Source: Ampullaceana balthica (Eukaryota > Mollusca > Gastropoda > Lymnaeidae). From it: a DNA stretch of 64,000 bases. Of the stretch, positions 61,701 to 64,000 are shown one piece after another. Numbering within the stretch: position 1 is the first letter of the stretch; the number at the start of each line of letters is the position of its first letter. The stretch is taken from positions 248,001 to 312,000 of the forward strand of contig CALYLW010000059.1 of the NCBI GenBank assembly GCA_944989445.1. The letters run 5' to 3'. Below the pieces are notes generated by a model that saw only the letters and a program-made list of their open reading frames with translations, had not been told where the DNA came from and searched no databases. Made by a program: the position numbers and the translations under genes.

Positions 61701-64000
61701 ATCAAATTTGGTGCTGACATAGCTAACGGTATGGCTTACCTGAGTTCACTTAAGCTTGTCCACAGAGACTTGGCAGCCAGGAATTGCATGTGAGTCAATA
61801 TCTAAAGTTTTATCAATAATTCTAAACATTTTTTTTTAACGAATGATATTTTCGTCTCTGAAATCATTATTGAAACAACTCCATCGTTCACTTTTAATCG
61901 TTACTCACGACACCTAAATGAGATCCGATAATTAACAGACTTTCAAATAATGATTTTAGAGGATTATTGGGGATGATTAGATAACCCATTGCAATTAAAT
62001 ATCTCGACTTTATTCCTGTTAAAAATATATAAGTCAATATACAATTAGTAGAGGTTGATTAAAAATAAGTGTGAGATCATACATACCTTCTTTAATATTA
62101 TGAGAATTGTGATTTCATGTGACGTTAAAAGGTTGAGAGTGAGCGCATGCGTCTTATTTAAAGGTCAGACTTCTTAGTGTTTTAAGAAACCTGTTATACA
62201 GATTTTTATGAGATATATTGTTTACTCCAAAGGCTCGACAGTAACCACTGTGTTAAAGTCGCCGACTTCGGTCTGTGCCGTGACATCTATGAGAAGGGTT
62301 ACTACACCAGTGACAATAAGAAGAAACTACCCATTCGATGGATGGCGTTAGAGAGTATTGAGCACGGAGCTTACAGCACCAAGTCGGATGTCGTGAGATT
62401 AGATTTTTAATTATGATTTAAATATTTCACAATATTTTAACATATACAAAAATTAAGAAATACGTTAAAAAAAATTATGTAAAAAGAGAGTTTAAAACTA
62501 TTTGTGGTATAACTTCATCGACTTCGAAAATAGTTTTTATAACACTGCTCCCTGTGAGTTGTAACTTCTTTCTGCTGAGTTTGGTTTGATTTTTAGTAAT
62601 CCCCTTATTTTGTGGTTTCTTTGGCCAGATGTTTGTTTTGATTTCAGTGGTCCCTTTATGTTCGAATATTATTGGTCCCATATTTGATTTGTTTTAATGG
62701 CCCCTTGATATTGTTATTGTTTTGCCCAAAATATTCTTTAATTTCAGTGGTCCCTTGGAGTTGTGATTTCATTAGCCCCTTGTTTTATCTTCATTTCAGT
62801 GGTCCCTTGGTGTTTTAATTTCGTCGGCCACGTGTTTGCTTTTATTTCAGTGGTCCCTTTGTATTGTGATTTCATTTGCCCCTTGTTTACCTTTATTTCA
62901 GTGGTCCCTTGGTGTTTTGATTTCATTGGCCTCATGTATACTTTTATTTCAGTGGTCCCTTGGTGTTGTCCTGTGGGAGATGTTGACCCGTGGTCTGACT
63001 CCTTACCCTGGTGTAGACGGTTGGGACGTTGTAAACTTCTTACGTCGACGGCGTCTACCACCTCCGTACTTCTGTCCAGAATCTCTGTAAGGCATCGGAT
63101 ACAATTTCTTTATAAATATGTACTTGTTTTTGTTTGCACATTTGTCTTTATAAACATTTAGGTAATACGATTTTAAAAGAAACAAATTTATATTATATAC
63201 GTTGTTAATTTTGCATTTTCATGACTTATTATTACCTTAAATGTATCAATTGTTAATAAATCTTTGTACGTGTACGTGACATTATATTACTATGCCTTCA
63301 GGTACAATCTAATGATGGTGTGTTGGGCCGATGACCCTGTAAAGAGACCAACGTTTGAGACCATTAAGTCAGAGTTATTGCTCTTGCTAGGTCAAAACGT
63401 CACCTCCGAAGGTCCAATTGACGAAACCAACACGGACCAGAAACATGATTGCCAGTCACGCTCTGGAGACGTTTGTAACAATAAAGAAGGTGAATTTGGT
63501 CTTAAAAAATTTATTAAGACCCAAGACTCTGACGATTGTTTTCTAAATCAATATTCTACTTTAGAAAATAAAACTCCACAGTCTAGAAAAGTATCCACAG
63601 AGCAAACGACGACTTTGAGAAAAAGTAGCGAAGGGGAATTAGAAGTATCTAAAGTTTTTCTCTCTGACTCAACAGTATATGGATTAGAAGAAAAAAAAAC
63701 AGCTAATTCTATAACAAGCAGTAGATTATCGCTGTCATCAGGCATGGCGAAGCCAAAAGTCCTCAAGAATTTTGAAATAACTATGCCAGAATGTTTTTCC
63801 GAAAGGGAAGTCAGCCAAAAATCAATTGAACTCTATCATCACCTGGTAGATAAATATGAAACTCCAAGACATTTTACAGATATGTTGTCACCACTGAACA
63901 GAAAACACAGCAAGGGAAGAACTGACAAATATAGGCAGGAAATAAAAATGAGGTATCAAATAAAACCAAGTGAAGAAGTAAGCGAGTCTAGCAGCAGATC
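45799..64000 (+). CDS. MET-like receptor tyrosine kinase copy C, cut by the right edge
   Basis: Exons: 45799-45876, 48883-49022, 49245-49368, 52538-52695, 53436-53600, 54362-54443, 54989-55237, 55516-56020, 56255-56386, 56573-56656, 61284-61468, 61680-61789, 62233-62392, 62953-63086, and 63302 onward. All phases match copy B; the joined sequence is open for about 1,001 residues to the edge. Exon 3 has one extra codon (an added arginine). Signal peptide, IPT modules, transmembrane helix and kinase are as in B, with [15 protein letters not shown], twin activation-loop tyrosines and a canonical SDV-WSLG junction, so it looks catalytically competent. Copy C keeps the HPN turn that B lost. Its introns 1, 3, 5, 10 and 13 carry insertions that B lacks. 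The stop codon lies outside the window. Confidence 0.92.
45928..48615 (+). mobile_element. hAT composite in copy C intron 1
   Basis: Left end resembles that of the copy B hAT (GGCGAACGAGGCAACTGCC) but with about ten terminal bases missing; right end is inverse CAGGGCCGGTGTAGC, from another hAT family. Flanks ATCCTATC and ATCCTATG suggest an 8-bp duplication. Transposase remnants: [17 protein letters not shown] and [15 protein letters not shown] (46182-47127). Confidence 0.7.
47499..48036. mobile_element. 538-bp DNA-transposon MITE nested in the hAT composite
   Basis: Inverted ends GGGGCCGTCAATAAA and TTTGTGGACGGCCCC. No ORF of note; superfamily not assigned. Confidence 0.65.
49383..49860. 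repeat. Divergent-subfamily repeat in copy C intron 3
   Basis: Same subfamily as 41756-42268, starting 15 bases after the exon 3 donor. Confidence 0.75.
49956..50197 (-). mobile_element. Solo LTR in copy C intron 3
   Basis: A 242-bp TG...CA sequence related to the LTRs at 21162 and 26383, flanked by CAGTC on both sides (5-bp duplication). Copy B intron 3 shows the empty site TTTTCAGTCTGAAATAG. Confidence 0.75.
50943..52514. repeat. Cluster of AAATCCCTTATAT-family repeats in copy C intron 3
   Basis: A short forward fragment (50943-51010), an inverted copy (51011-51551) and two forward copies (51552-52003, 52004-52514) lie end to end. The last ends 24 bases before exon 4. Confidence 0.8.
53678..53980. 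mobile_element. 303-bp hAT MITE in copy C intron 5
   Basis: CAGTGCTTCTCAAAG and GTTTGAGAAGCCCTG ends with a perfect 8-bp duplication ACTTAAAT (53670-53677, 53981-53988). Absent in A and B. Confidence 0.88.
54577..54915. repeat. Unclassified repeat in copy C intron 6
   Basis: Related to the pair at 57838 and 58745: shares TGCACCAAAAAACAACTCG and TTTTGAACGCCCGC-type sequence. Absent from intron 6 of A and B. Confidence 0.5.
55516..56020 (+). CDS. Copy C exon 8: linker and transmembrane helix
   Basis: Opens [15 protein letters not shown], then a Lys/Glu/Ser-rich linker ([18 protein letters not shown]), a helix ([17 protein letters not shown]) and basic [11 protein letters not shown]. The linker differs from B by substitution and by a net loss of two codons while the flanks are nearly identical. 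Confidence 0.88.
57191..57720 (-). mobile_element. Penelope-like element 3' part
   Basis: The minus strand encodes [19 protein letters not shown] and [15 protein letters not shown], as at the end of the GIY-YIG endonuclease, followed by the 3' sequence TGATGAAGGCATTAGCCGAA typical of Penelope elements. Confidence 0.7.
57838..58395. repeat. Unclassified ~560-bp repeat, first of a pair
   Basis: Begins with a small hairpin CCCGCACTTTGTAGCGGG and ends with ACAAACATACAAAGATATAA. Repeats at 58745-59305 in the same orientation. Confidence 0.65.
58711..58746. repeat. (TA)n microsatellite
   Basis: Short pure AT tract directly before the second copy of the paired repeat. Confidence 0.9.
58745..59305. 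repeat. Unclassified ~560-bp repeat, second of a pair
   Basis: Same hairpin start and ACAAACATACAAAGATACAA end as 57838-58395; the copies differ by many substitutions. Confidence 0.65.
59310..60830 (-). mobile_element. CR1/Jockey-type LINE, 5'-truncated, in copy C intron 10
   Basis: The minus strand encodes [20 protein letters not shown] and [14 protein letters not shown], then after a frameshift [26 protein letters not shown] and [10 protein letters not shown], and the C-terminal [20 protein letters not shown]. It ends near an ATT-rich tail. Frameshifts make it inactive. Confidence 0.85.
62591..62952 (+). repeat. 51-bp minisatellite of exon 14 acceptor plus exon start
   Basis: Units carry a T-rich tract, (C/T)AG and TGGTCCCTT, with AG ending at 62596, 62647, 62747, 62799, 62850, 62901 and the true site 62952; a degenerate unit near 62697 has lost its AG. 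Spacing is 50-52 bp and exactly 51 bp for the last three steps. From 62800 to exon 14 the sequence is open in the kinase frame. Confidence 0.85.
62953..63086 (+). CDS. Copy C exon 14: kinase C-lobe, preceded by acceptor repeats
   Basis: Encodes [20 protein letters not shown] through PPYFCPES. The acceptor used in the model (AG at 62951-62952) is the last of a series of near-identical TTTCAG/TGGTCCCTT sites spaced 51 bp apart, so upstream alternatives exist. Confidence 0.88.
63302..64000 (+). CDS. Copy C exon 15, 5' part
   Basis: Starts [19 protein letters not shown] and stays open to the last base. The tail's central block ([18 protein letters not shown]) is nearly identical to B, while the sequence between kinase and block varies more. 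Confidence 0.9.

Noticed and set aside
62763..63161. 132-residue open frame across the acceptor minisatellite and exon 14
   Set aside because: It reads exon 14 in the wrong frame; the repeat keeps several frames open. The in-frame reading is the one discussed.

Overview
This is AT-rich, intron-rich animal DNA, with no bacterial features. GT-AG introns, MET/RON-type receptor tyrosine kinase exons, several LINE clades, a Penelope-like fragment, hAT-type elements, a Helitron-like element and long (TA)n/(GA)n tracts are all present. The repeat repertoire suggests a mollusc, probably a gastropod; that is inference and cannot be proven from the window.

The coding content is a tandem cluster of three copies of one receptor tyrosine kinase gene, all on the + strand. 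Copy A (825-9745) lacks its first exon in the window and has lost its last two exons, so its kinase C-lobe and tail are missing. Copy B (16689-38739) is complete: 15 exons in phase, 3,189 nt of coding sequence and a predicted protein of 1,062 residues. Copy C (45799 to the right edge) has 15 exons in the same arrangement and is cut by the window inside its last exon. The predicted protein has a signal peptide, about three IPT/TIG-like modules, a variable Ser/Thr-rich membrane-proximal linker, one transmembrane helix, a MET-like tyrosine kinase and a long tail of about 265 residues. No Sema or PSI domain lies between the signal peptide and the first IPT module, unlike vertebrate MET/RON and plexins.

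Nearly everything between exons is mobile DNA. Intron 7 of copy B holds a 5'-truncated LINE (9-bp target duplication) split by a minus-strand LTR retrotransposon (5-bp duplication), which itself carries remains of a plus-strand retroelement and three tandem copies of an unclassified ~0.5 kb repeat. Intron 11 of copy B holds a 3.5 kb hAT element, and intron 14 a LINE-plus-repeat composite with an 11-bp duplication. The paralogous introns of copy C are empty at these sites, so the insertions can be dated relative to the gene duplication. Copy C has its own set: a hAT composite in intron 1, a solo LTR and repeat cluster in intron 3, a hAT MITE in intron 5 and a Penelope/CR1 block in intron 10. 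The 5' flanks of B and C are homologous, so the duplicated unit included upstream DNA.

The most unusual structure is in intron 14-side sequence of copy C, just before exon 14. A 51-bp minisatellite there repeats the splice acceptor and the first codons of the kinase exon. The last three extra units are in frame and stop-free, so alternative acceptor use could insert 17-residue blocks into the kinase C-lobe.
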